Assembly: GCA_964035545.1 (NCBI GenBank)
Contig: OZ037766.1
Location: 24,202,767-24,266,766, forward strand
Direction: 5' to 3'
DNA from: Bugula neritina
Lineage: Eukaryota; Bryozoa; Gymnolaemata; Cheilostomatida; Bugulidae
Length of the DNA stretch: 64,000 nt
Below are positions 12,061-56,886 of this stretch, one piece after another; position 1 is the stretch's first letter, and every line of letters starts with the position of its first letter. The notes beneath the pieces were generated by a model that ran no database searches, was not told where the DNA came from, and saw nothing but the letters and a program-made list of their open reading frames with translations. A program made the position numbers and the translations under genes.

Positions 12061-12976
12061 AATCAGCTATGAAAATTATATTATGAGTGTGGAGTGGAAC
12101 TTACATCAATCCCGAAGCAAAGCTAGTTCACCCTCTAAACAAGTATGCCTTTCAATATGAATATGCACGTCGACCATAATAGAATTAGGAAATTATTTTG
12201 CTTATGAAGCTAACACATACAAGTCACCAAGTGTAGTCACGCCAACACTAGAGCAAACATTTCATTGTTTTTATTTTTGAAATAGTTTGAAGTTATTTTT
12301 ATTTGTGCATACGTTCAAAAAAAATTATTAATAATCAGAAGTAGAAACTACTGTGTATTATAGAGTCACAATAGATGAGATATTGAATCACTAATTTTAA
12401 ATAAATTATTGATTAAAAGCTAAATTTAGTAAACAGCTAAGCAAATGCATAGTCTAGTTAATAATGTAAACGTGTAAAAAATTTTATTGAAAGACATTTG
12501 TTATAGATATTTAACTATCTATGCCACTTTATTTAGAGTAAACATCTTTGTTATATATTACACTGAGAGTTCAATTCTTGTATATATAGGTATAGCAAAT
12601 GCAATTTTATATATTTTATAAAAATAATATAAATATTTTTTTTAATCTACTTAATATTTAGAATTGTGAGGATTGTGATGAAATTATACATCTCAGCTAT
12701 TGGAGTGTATACTTATTGAAGTCAATAAGGCTAGTATGGACAGGTTTTAGCCAAGATAAAATTACGATAATAGCCATAAAGAGTACAACTTAAGTTTGCA
12801 TAATGAATATTGGTATGTAATTATTAAAACACAAACACATGCAAAATCTGTGATTTGTTTGAATAGAATATAAGTTGTAGATAAAACATTTGTGCTGTAT
12901 TCATGTGTACATAATGCTCGTAAAATTTGTTCATTTTACTCAACAAGTAATTGCTGTAGTCAAGAATTAAAGGGAT

Positions 12977-45450
<32,474 letters not shown>

Positions 45451-46716
45451 GCAATAGGTTTAGTAAATCCTGATTGTTATTGAATTTGTGAAAGAGCAAA
45501 TAAATATTTCAAGCTACTTCAATATAATTTTATACCAAATATAAAAATAAACTCAATCTAGCCTGTTGTTAGTTTTCAGGTATGTTTCAAAGTGAGTTGC
45601 TAGGGTAAGGGTGAATAGTTCGTAACAAATCAATCTTTTCACAGTTGTTACATTATCAATTATTATGAAAAACAATAAATTGCATTGTTTGTATTGAGTG
45701 AGTATTATATAAACGACTTAATTCAATAGGTCTGTAATTTCTACTCCTTCTATAATAATTACATTATATGCGGTATGCACAAAGCAAACATTTAAAACAA
45801 ATGATTGTAGCAGCTTTATAATTTGCAAAAGGCTGAATTGAACATTTGAAGGGTTTCAAAATGTTAGCATGTGTATTCAGACTGCAACTCAAAGCTCTGC
45901 TTCTATTTTAAATACCCATTGCTAATACAAAGTATGATTTTTAAAGTTCCTGTTAAATTGTACAAATTTGATTTTATATAGCTTATGATATAAAAAATGC
46001 CCGTTTCTCTGCTCAAAATAAGTAATTTAGAGTCTCTCCTGCATTATCACCATAGAGCCTTTGATCTGACCAGCATTCAGAGCAGTCTGTCATAAATGTA
46101 ACTTTAAAATTTAAACAATCAACTGTTGATTGCAATTAGTAAGCTGCAAATAAGAAATTTGAACTTTGAATGAGCGGAACAACATATTTGCTAACTGTAA
46201 ATTAATTATTTGGGCATAATAGTCATTACGCTGCTGTGAAAGTAAACAAGCTAAAATAAGGAAGACATAAAAGCATGCATATTAAATTTTATTTAGTGAG
46301 CAAAATTTCAATATAAATAAATTACTAAACAAATCATTGACCAAAGGGTATAAAATATACAAATATCCCAAATAAACAAACACAAGTTAATCTTTAAACA
46401 TTCAAAATACTGATTATATTTTAAATTTTTGTGAAACAATTTTAGATCAAAGCATTTTTTAAAGTTATCAATTTTTTGATATGTTGGCAGTAGCACACAT
46501 GCAAGCAAAATTATTTATTTTACAATAATTACTGCTTGCACAAAAAGAAAATTTTTAAAACACAATATTTTTTCTCTCAAAATAATATATATTATTATTG
46601 CTAGTTTTAAAGCATAGATTAGAGAGCAAATGTAAGTAAACGATATTAATTTTATTGTATTCATTCGGTAAATCAAAATGCCTTGTTGGGGATATAGATA
46701 TAGCATCTAATTAAAC
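45451..46716. other. Spacer upstream of the CNBD2-like gene
   Basis: AT-rich DNA between the CNBD2-like ATG and the 3' end of the mucin-like gene, both on the - strand. It should contain the CNBD2-like promoter and the mucin 3' UTR. I see no TATA box of clear quality and no further coding exon. Confidence 0.4.
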
Positions 46717-49700
46717 TTAGCAGCCTATAAAATGTTTCCCAGCTGGTGTTGCACCAGATGAAGTTGATTGCAATAGGGGGCATAGCATGTTGGAAACTTC
46801 TTTTCTAAGAAGGTTAGTCTGGGCACTATTTTCCTGCAACAGAAAATAAGTTTCAAGTCATAATACAACATATTTTAAGTTTGTATGTAAAATTAGTGCT
46901 GTTCAAGTCCATCTCAAAAGGTTCCATTGCTTAAGTAAAAACCTCTGAAAAAAATGGCCCAACTTTGTGCTAACTTCTAAAAATTCAACATAATTGAATG
47001 AGCAGGACCTTGTGGTAAATCAAAAATTTACAGTTATGCTTATGAATATGCAACATATCTAGCAAAGGAGATCTGTAATAAACATAACAGGAAATAGTTT
47101 TGACCTTACCTGCTTTCCAAGCCTTAGCTCCAGCAAATTGAGGACCAGAAGCAGGGGTCTGCTTCTCACTTAGAGTCTGTCGTTTATCTTTGTTTTCCAC
47201 AATAAGTATGTCATCAGGAGAGCGGCCTTTCAGATTGGAGGATGTTGTTTGACCTTCACCTTCCTCAGGCTGGCTGCTAGCAGGTTTTTCTGGCTTGTCG
47301 TAGCTAATCGTTGGCATTCCATCACCACCACCTGTAGCACTTGTAGCACCTGTAGCACCTGTAGTTGAAGGTGTTGAGTTGTGGTAAGTGATGATTGGCA
47401 TCCCATCACCGCCCTCAACAGGGGCGTCTGAGGAATTGCAACTTGTGGCTGGCACATCATCATCATTCTTAGCTGGAACACCTTCATTCGGATTGTAGTG
47501 GGTTATGGTGGGCATACCATCACCTTCCTTAGCATCCACATTGGTGGTTTGAGGAGAATGATAGCTAATGGTTGGCATACCATCACTATTGTCTTCCTTT
47601 TCGGTTGCGGCAGAAGGGACATCGTAGTCGATGGCTGGAAGATTAGCACTTTCATCAGCAGGGGCAGGAGGTGGAGGGAAACCATCATTGATCTCCTCAT
47701 TCTCTTCTGTAACGTAAGTTGGGTTATCATGTGATTCTTTCGTTGAAGCCTGCAGAAGAAAACAATAAAGTTGCAAATGTACTCCCATTTGAAGCAAGGT
47801 TGCTTAAAAACAACTTGTATATTAGTAAGATTGCCAGATATAACATGGCTATGTCCTAAATACAGTTTCAGGGTTTTATACCCAAGCAAGTTGTAGCTAT
47901 AGTTATAGTTATGGCATTATAGTATCGATCAGTTTAAATGTAAACTAAACACAATTTGAAATTGAAACTGGTTTTACTTTTATATTCCAATTGCATTTTA
48001 CTTGATTAGTAAAGTTATTTTAATTGAACATAAGAGTAATAATACTCACAGTTATTACATTGTCAATTTGATTTTGATATTTACTAATGTCTAATATGCA
48101 GTTATATTATTAGTGTATAATGCCAGAGTAATAAATTATGTTGGATAAATATGCCATCTTTCCCTAGAGTTGGTTAAATGAAACTAGGCTTAGGTACAAT
48201 GACTTGAGACCATTTTGTATTTCTATTAAGTTGCTTTCTACCTACATATGGCTTTTCACTATGGGGTTTTAGTTTCACATCATGGCTATTGGGTATCATA
48301 CTACATGTCCATTAATTAGTATAGATGAACATCCCTTACGTACCTCATCCTTGGCCACCGACGTCACGTCATCAGACTTGTCCACAGTCTTCATCAGCAG
48401 AACATTAGATGACTTCAGATTCTCCTCATCACCTACCAAAATAAAATAAATAATTTATTCAACATATGAACTACTTGTTCTTTATTAGAAGTGGCCACCA
48501 AATTTTAATCGCACCTATACCATTTGATTATATATGAGTTAATTTACTTAATTTAGTACAGACTCGAAATCTCCAGTTATTGGCTTTTTTTCACAATTTA
48601 ACTGCTAATAAATATGGATTTTTGCCCAAAAATAATAAAATACCAATAAATACACCTAAATAATCAAACTTATTTTTAATTTTGCTTAATTCCCTATGTT
48701 TTTTTTCTAAGTTTTTAGCTAATTTTGATTTCGGACAATCACGGTTTTTGTGTGACGGCCCGCAATCCAAATTAGAAAAAAACATGGGAAATCAAGCAAA
48801 AATAAAAAGAAGTTCGATTAATTTAATATATAGATATAGATATAAAAAAGCACTAAGTAAAGCAAAAGTCCGCTTTGATATGCGGAGATGCTCACTAACC
48901 AACACACTATAATGTTACTGATTTTACAAAATGACACAGTCAAAATGGCAAGGGTAATAATGGCACAGGTAAAGATGGCACAAATGGAAAAGTAGGTAAA
49001 AATAGCACACTAATGTCAAATCTCCCAAATCCCGAAACTCAAACCCAAAACTCAAACTCCAAACCCTCCTTCCCAAGCCCAAACCCCCACCCACAAACCT
49101 AAACCCCCATTGAAAATGTGCCATTTTTACCTACTTTGTTACCATATTACTTGATCAAAGGCATTTTGTCTGAGCAGATACTTCAAATTTTTAGCAAGCA
49201 TAATGTGTGGCTCAAGATTATTTAAGACAGTTTTTCATACCAGTTTTAACTTTTTTTCTGCAGCAGACAGTTGCAAGAATTACTACAAGGAAAAAAAGAC
49301 CAGTAGAGCCTCCAATAATTGCAGCTATGACTGGACCATCCATCTCTTTACAATTCTCTCCTTTCCAGCCATACGGACATCTGTAATAGAAGAGCACAAA
49401 ATTTATATTTATATTATTTACAAATCACAGATTTACTAACTGATAATATGTAACCTTAATGAAATTCCGTAGAACACAGGCTAAAATTTGCTCTCAAAAG
49501 TGGATTGAGTCACTTTAGATTTAGGGGATAGCACAGATTTCTAATATTTGAATTAGCCCTAATAAAACTATTACTTTTGTTTATTATTACTAAGTAAGCT
49601 TTCGGTGATAAAGCTGTGAAAAGCTTTCAAACAGTTGAATAGCTAGTTTTTCTATTTCTTTATTAGTGAAAACGTTGACAAATATGTTTCTATATTATGC

Positions 49701-52700
49701 CCTTTATCTTTTGAAAAAACATTGTAAGAAAATGCAAAAAGCGACCAAGTGCAAACTTGCAAATGTAGCAATAGCCCACTTTAATGTGAAAAACAAAAGA
49801 CCAACAAATAAGAACCGTGGACACGCATTACCATAGATTGATTAATAAATTAGAGTAAGTATTATAATTAATTACCCAGCAGGCTTTTTGCTCAGAGTTT
49901 TGGGAACTTTGGTTGTTGATCCTGGCCTACATAAATATAACAGCAAAAGTAAATTAATAACAAGTGTGTTCCAAAAATATTCACATTCAATGAAATCTCA
50001 CACAGTTCAAAATATGTCATTTTAGCTCACAAGAAGCAATCTCTGGTACATATATGGTATATATGAACAGGTCTGAACAGCATAAATATTTAATGAAACA
50101 TTGAAAACTATAAGTGCGACTTGATCATCATTTGCTTTCTGTGTTACCGAATATGAATTGCCCCTCTGTGTACATCATAAAAATTGTGTAAATTTTAAAA
50201 TGTAAAACTAGAAAAAATGTGTGCACGTGAGAGTTGTGATTTGAAAACGCTAGGTAGTTTTTCTATGTTTGTTTCTACTATTGAACTAGTCAGCTATGAA
50301 GTATAAAAACTGTCATGCAAGTCAGGGTAACTCTTCAACCCAAATACTAAGAGTTAAATAAACTGTAAGCTAGTAATCACAATCAAACTTTAAAAATCAA
50401 ATACATACTTTGGAGTGAGAAATTCTCTTTCTTGAACCACAAAAAGCAGAGAGATGTTATTCAACTTTTCCTGATCTAAAGTGATAGAGGCTGTAGATGC
50501 GTTTAAACTTTGCAAGACTGTTACATTTACACCCAACAGCTGTTGGCTTGTCAAATTAGCCAATCCATTTGCTTTAACAGACGATATAGCATTATTTAAA
50601 TTATTCTTAATGGCTAGAGCGAGCTTGCTGTTAGCGGTGAGGGTTGTAGGGGTATCGACTGACAATGCTTGAGAGAAAGCCCTCTTCTGACGAGAGACCA
50701 CCAGTTGCTTGACGTCACGTTTTTTTCGACTTGGAGAGTTTTGGAAAGCATACTGACCAGTGCAGGTGTAATTTTCTACAGATGCCGATGAACATTCAGT
50801 TGGGTCAGCATTTTCCTCTTCTACATAATACTGGCTCAACTGAAAATAGAAATTAAAACAAAATTAATAAAGAAAATTGCAACACCGCCCCATCAAAACT
50901 TTAATTTTTAACACAATCAAATATAATTATTATGACATGAGATAACAGTATAAGCTTTATATATGACAAATTTAGAGATGTAAAACCGTAGGCAAAACTA
51001 AAAGCGGCGTATAACTATGGTGGAAAATTGGATGTCTTTCAAAGCAGAACATATGCAACGGAATCCCACTTAAAATACAATCATTTCTGCTTGCTGATTT
51101 TTATCTTAGCATATTTTCTATTGGTTTGATGGGGCAATAAGTTGCAATAAATGAAAATATTTTTGAACTAGATAAAATGGCAACTGGGAATTTTTAGAAG
51201 AAAAAGTTTGAAACTGTGGTAGTTGCTAGCAAAGTTATTATAATTGATTGATAATATTTTAGAAAAACAGCATTTTACTTTAGCACACATTTTTAGATAC
51301 CTATAGTAAAATATGGTTCTAGTTTTTTACTTTGGGGTGCAATGAGTAAATTTCAAACAACTTCTTACCGGAGAAAAGATGAAAGGCAATCTGCTTATTC
51401 ATACTTATCTAGCCATAGACTATTTCATTAAAAGGTGTATTTTTGAAACCCATTTCAATTAACAAAAGCCTTTTTCAAGCACATGCATTAGCCTGAATGG
51501 GAAAGTTTTATCAATTTGATTGGAAGCCAAAAATGAAAAAGACTGGCAAAATTATTACGTTCTATTAGTAAAAAGAAAGACATCCACTATTTGAATAAAA
51601 ATGAAAGAATGTGACACAAGAAAAAATGTGAAATTTAGCAGTTGAATATTTCAACAAACTCTTTATTATAATAGCTGTTAAACTCACCGTTTTCAACATA
51701 GCTGTCCTGTAAATGATTTGATTTAGATAAGACATGTTTTGTTCATTTGCAAGACTGTTGATAACTAAGACATGTGTGAACTTTGCCACACTTTCTCTAG
51801 AAACCTCTGCAGGAGCTTGTGTTTCGTTTGTTTCAAAAATTTTAGTTGTCGTCTCTGATCTTGTTGCTGTTGTTGTCTCTGGTTTTTCAGCTGCTGTTGC
51901 TTCTGGTTTTTTAGCCGTTGTCGTCTCAGATTCTTTAGCTGTTGTCGTCTCAGATTCTTTAGCCGTTGTTGTCTCAGTTTCTTTAGCTGTTGTTGTCTCA
52001 GTTTTTTTAGCTGTTGTCGTCTCTGGTTCTTTAGCTGTTGTCGTCTCAGTTCCTTTAGCCGTTGTCGTCTCAGTTTCTTTAGCTGTTGTCGTCTCAGTTT
52101 CTTTAGCTGTTGTTGTCTCTGGTTCTTTAGCCGTTGTCGTCTCAGTTTCTTTAGCTTTTGTCGTCTCTGGTTCTTTAGCTGTTGTCGTCTCAGTTTCTTT
52201 AGCGGTTGTCGTCTCAGATTCTTTAGCTGTTGTTGTCTCAGTTTCTTTAGCTGTTGTCGTCTCTGGTTCTTTAGCTGTTGTCGTCTCAGTTCCTTTAGCC
52301 GTTGTCGTCTCAGTTTCTTTAGCTGTTGTCGTCTCAGTTTCTTTAGCTGTTGTTGTCTCTGGTTCTTTAGCTTTTGTCGTCTCTGGTTCTTTAGCTGTTG
52401 TCGTCTCAGTTTCTTTAGCGGTTGTCGTCTCAGATTCTTTAGCCGTTGTCGTCTCAGATTCTTTAGCTGTTGTTGTCTCAGTTTCTTTAGCTGTTGTCGC
52501 CTCAGTTTCTTTAGCTGTTGTTGTTTCTGATTCTTTAGCGGTTGTCGTCTTAGTTTCTTTAGCTGTTGTCGTCTCTGGTTCTTTAGCTGTTGTCGTCTCA
52601 GTTTCTTTAGCTGTTGTAGTCTCAGTTTTTTTAGCGGTTGTTGTCTCAGTTTCTTTAGCTGTTGTCGTCTCTGGTTCTTTAGCTGTTGTCGTCTCAGTTT

Positions 52701-55700
52701 CTTTAGCTGTTGTCGTCTCTGGTTCTTTAGCAGTTGTCGTCTCAGTTTCTTTAGCCGTTGTCGTCTCAGATTCTTTAGCTGTTGTCGTCTCAGATTCTTT
52801 AGCTGTTGTCGTCTCAGTTTCTTTAGCTGTAGTTGTTTCTGGTTTTTTAACCGTTGTCGTCTCAGTTTCTTTAGCTGTTGTCGTCTCTGGTTCTTTAGCA
52901 GTTGTCGCCTCAGTTTCTTTAGCCGTTGTCGTCTCAGATTCTTTAGCCGTTGTCGTCTCAGTTTCTTTAGCTGTTGTCGTCTCTGGTTCTTTAGCTGTTG
53001 TCGTCTCAGATTCTTTAGCTGTTGTTGTCTCAGCTTCTTTAGCTGTTGTCGTCTCAGTTTCTTTAGCTGTAGTTGTTTCTGGTTTTTTAGCCGTTGTCGT
53101 CTCAGTTTCTTTAGCTGTTGTCGTCTCAGTTTCTTTAGCTGTTGTTGTCTCTGGTTCTTTAGCCGTTGTCGTCTCAGTTTCTTTAGCTTTTGTCGTCTCT
53201 GGTTCTTTAGCTGTTGTCGTCTCAGTTTCTTTAGCGGTTGTCGTCTCAGATTCTTTAGCTGTTGTTGTCTCAGTTTCTTTAGCTGTTGTCGTCTCTGGTT
53301 CTTTAGCTGTTGTCGTCTCAGTTTCTTTAGCTGTTGTCGTCTCAGTTTTTTTAGCGGTTGTTGTCTCAGTTTCTTTAGCTGTTGTCGTCTCTGGTTCTTT
53401 AGCTGTTGTCGTCTCAGTTTCTTTAGCTGTTGTCGTCTCTGGTTCTTTAGCAGTTGTCGTCTCAGTTTCTTTAGCCGTTGTCGTCTCAGATTCTTTAGCT
53501 GTTGTCGTCTCAGATTCTTTAGCTGTTGTCGTCTCAGTTTCTTTAGCTGTAGTTGTTTCTGGTTTTTTAACCGTTGTCGTCTCAGTTTCTTTAGCTGTTG
53601 TCGTCTCTGGTTCTTTAGCAGTTGTCGCCTCAGTTTCTTTAGCCGTTGTCGTCTCAGATTCTTTAGCCGTTGTCGTCTCAGTTTCTTTAGCTGTTGTCGT
53701 CTCTGGTTCTTTAGCTGTTGTCGTCTCAGATTCTTTAGCTGTTGTTGTCTCAGCTTCTTTAGCTGTTGTCGTCTCAGTTTCTTTAGCTGTAGTTGTTTCT
53801 GGTTTTTTAGCCGTTGTCGTCTCAGTTTCTTTAGCTGTTGTCGTCTCTGGTTCTTTAGCTGTTGTCGTCTCTGGTTCTTTAGCAGTTGTCGTCTCAGTTT
53901 CTTTAGCCGTTGTCGTCTCAGATTCTTTAGCTGTTGTTGTCTCAGTTTCTTTAGCTGTTGTCGCCTCAGTTTCTTTAGCCGTTGTCGTCTCAGATTCTTT
54001 AGCTGTTGTTGTCTCAGTTTCTTTAGCTGTAGTTGTTTCTGGTTTTTTAGCCGTTGTCGTCTCAGTTTCTTTAGCCATTGTCGTCTCAGTTTCTTTAGCT
54101 GTTGTTGTCTCAGATTCTTTAGCCGTTGTCGTCTCAGATTCTTCAGCGGTTGTCATTTCTGGTTCTTTAACTGTTGTTGTCTCTGATTCTTTAGCCGTTG
54201 TCATTTCAGTTTTTTTAACTGTTGTCGTCTCAAATTCTTTAGCCGTTGTCGTCTCAGTTTCTTTAGCTGTTGTCGTCTCTGGTTCTTTAGCTGTTGTCGT
54301 CTCAGATTCTTTAGCTGTTGTTGTCTCAGCTTCTTTAGCTGTTGTCGTCTCAGTTTCTTTAGCTGTAGTTGTTTCTGGTTTTTTAGCTGTTGTCGTCTCT
54401 GGTTCTTTAGCTGTTGTCGTCTCTGGTTCTTTAGCAGTTGTCGTCTCAGTTTCTTTAGCCGTTGTCGTCTCAGATTCTTTAGCTGTTGTTGTCTCAGTTT
54501 CTTTAGCTGTTGTCGTCTCAGTTTCTTTAGCCGTTGTCGTCTCAGATTCTTTAGCTGTTGTTGTCTCAGTTTCTTTAGCTGTAGTTGTTTCTGGTTTTTT
54601 AGCCATTGTCGTCTCAGTTTCTTTAGCTGTTGTCGTCTCAGTTTCTTTAGCAGTTGTCGTCTCAGATTCTTTAGCTGTTGTTGTCTCAGTTTCTTTAGCT
54701 GTAGTTGTTTCTGGTTTTTTAGCCGTTGTCGTCTCAGTTTCTTTAGCCATTGTCGTCTCAGTTTCTTTAGCTGTTGTCGTCTCAGATTCTTTAGCCGTTG
54801 TTGTCTCAGTTTCTTTAGCGGTTGTCATTTCTGGTTCTTTAACTGTTGTGTCTGGTTCTTTAGCCGTTGTCTCAGTTTTTTTAGCTGTTGTTGTTTCTGA
54901 CTCTTTAGCCGTTGTCGTGTCAGATTCTTTAGCTGTTGTTGTCTCTGGTTTTTTAGCTGTTGTTGTCTCTGAGTTATTAGCTGTAGCAGTCTTTAGTTCT
55001 TTAACTGTAGTGGTCCCATCAACTGATGTGATTTCTAGTTCTGTAAAATTAAATAGAGGAACTAACATTATGAGTTATCAAGCAATGCCCTTAAAAAATC
55101 CCTGATACACTTCATTTATGCAGCAATAAAATATTCATATGTATCGTAACTATCTACATACTGTTGGAGGTTTTTTGTTTTATAATATTATACTTTACAG
55201 TGCAAACAACTCACGAATTGGTTTGAGGTTTCTAACCGCTTCCTGATGACAGTTTCAGTCACCTTCAAAAGTTTGTGAGTTTATCAAACTAATAATTATC
55301 ATTGATAACTTTTATGGCCGGCTATTTTCAGCTGCTGCAACACACAATTCAATAATTGAGCTGGCTTGAAACTTAAATTTTGAACTTTCATGTCAGCTCA
55401 GCATATGAGCGGCGTGTTGCAGCAGCTGATAACATTGTGCAATGAAAGTTAGCAATAACTATTATTAGCTTTATGTCACCACTGACTTCAAAAGTGACTG
55501 AAAAACGTCATCAAAAAGAGAAAAAATAAAAAATACATCATTCCAATAAATAAACAAGGCAAAAGGACAAAAGGTGAACCCATTTAGCAATTAGCATACT
55601 GCATACACCTTATTCTCAAACAGAACTAGTGCTGATATTACCTAAGAGATACTTTACATTTGAAATTATGCTTCTTTAGAATGAAATTTATCAATATTTT

Positions 55701-56578
55701 CAACTTTTAAACCAACTTTTGATAAAATTTTATGTTTCTATCAATAAAAAGGTTTAAAACTTTTGCAATTACTTTAGCAATGACGTTAGTTTTGTGAAGT
55801 GATGAGCCAACAGTAAAAAAGAAATAACTTTCAAAAGACACTTTATTTGCATGCACAGAGGATTAGTACCTAGTACAAGTAAAAATAGGAACTTCAGCAT
55901 TCAGATAGCAGAATTAAAACACATAAAAATGATTTTGTTGCTACTTACCACTCTGTTTATTGGCTGTAGTATTTGCAGGAGACGCCATAACTGAAAATAA
56001 CAAAAATTACAACTCTGAAATCCATTTTACTTCAAATCCAGAAATTGTAAAAGAAACTGGGATAACAATAAAAAGGGCTAAAGAGAATGCAAACTGACAT
56101 TTCCTGGAAACCTAGAGCTGTTCTCTAACTATAAATTCTAGATTAACTGTCGATCACCATCACCGGCCTAGTTCAATATGATGTCCAACAAACGGTAGGA
56201 ATCTACACTTATTAAATTATGAAAACTAAAAAAGTGCATAAAACAGTCAACTTTTATATGTTAGCATTGCAAAGTAACTGAAGCATTGTTAAAAGTGACA
56301 ATAAGGTTGCCTTTAAGTCCTAACAAAATTAGATTGTAAAATCTAATTTCTATGCAAATACAAAATGATTCAATTATTGGTGTGAAACAAACAACAAGAT
56401 CAAAACTGCTGGCTTCCTGAGCAACTTCATTTTCTATAGACCTCTTTGTAAAGTATGTTAGACCTTTCAAATAGTCAACCTAAACTCCATACCGAATACA
56501 TTATGTCAATACAAGAAAAAAACAATTTTGCTAAATAAACCTATTTAAAACCACTATCACAATAATAACTATTGTTTT

Positions 56579-56654
<76 letters not shown>

Positions 56655-56671
56655 ATATATATATATATGTG

Positions 56672-56707
<36 letters not shown>

Positions 56708-56726
56708 TGTATATATATGTATATGT

Positions 56727-56804
<78 letters not shown>

Positions 56805-56810
56805 ATATGT

Positions 56811-56886
<76 letters not shown>

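Larger units (their letters stand above)
11317..12976. other. Spacer between the CNBD2-like 3' end and the Ig-type start
   Basis: AT-rich spacer between two genes on the same strand. It should hold the promoter of the Ig-type gene and the 3' UTR of the CNBD2-like gene. A TATATAA lies about 10 bases from the Ig-type ATG, too close to be its core promoter, so the true start is probably further up or behind a 5' UTR intron. It also contains a 28-bp palindrome and a hAT-like fragment. Confidence 0.4.

Noticed and set aside
49013-49112. Interstitial telomere repeat
   Set aside because: AAACCC words are present, but there is no regular CCCTAA array.
51734-55105. 1123-codon open frame on the + strand, Ser/Leu/Val-rich
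   Set aside because: It is the antisense shadow of the 24-bp mucin repeat; a unit divisible by three keeps all frames open. The - strand frame has splice signals, Thr-rich mucin logic and continuity with EGF exons.
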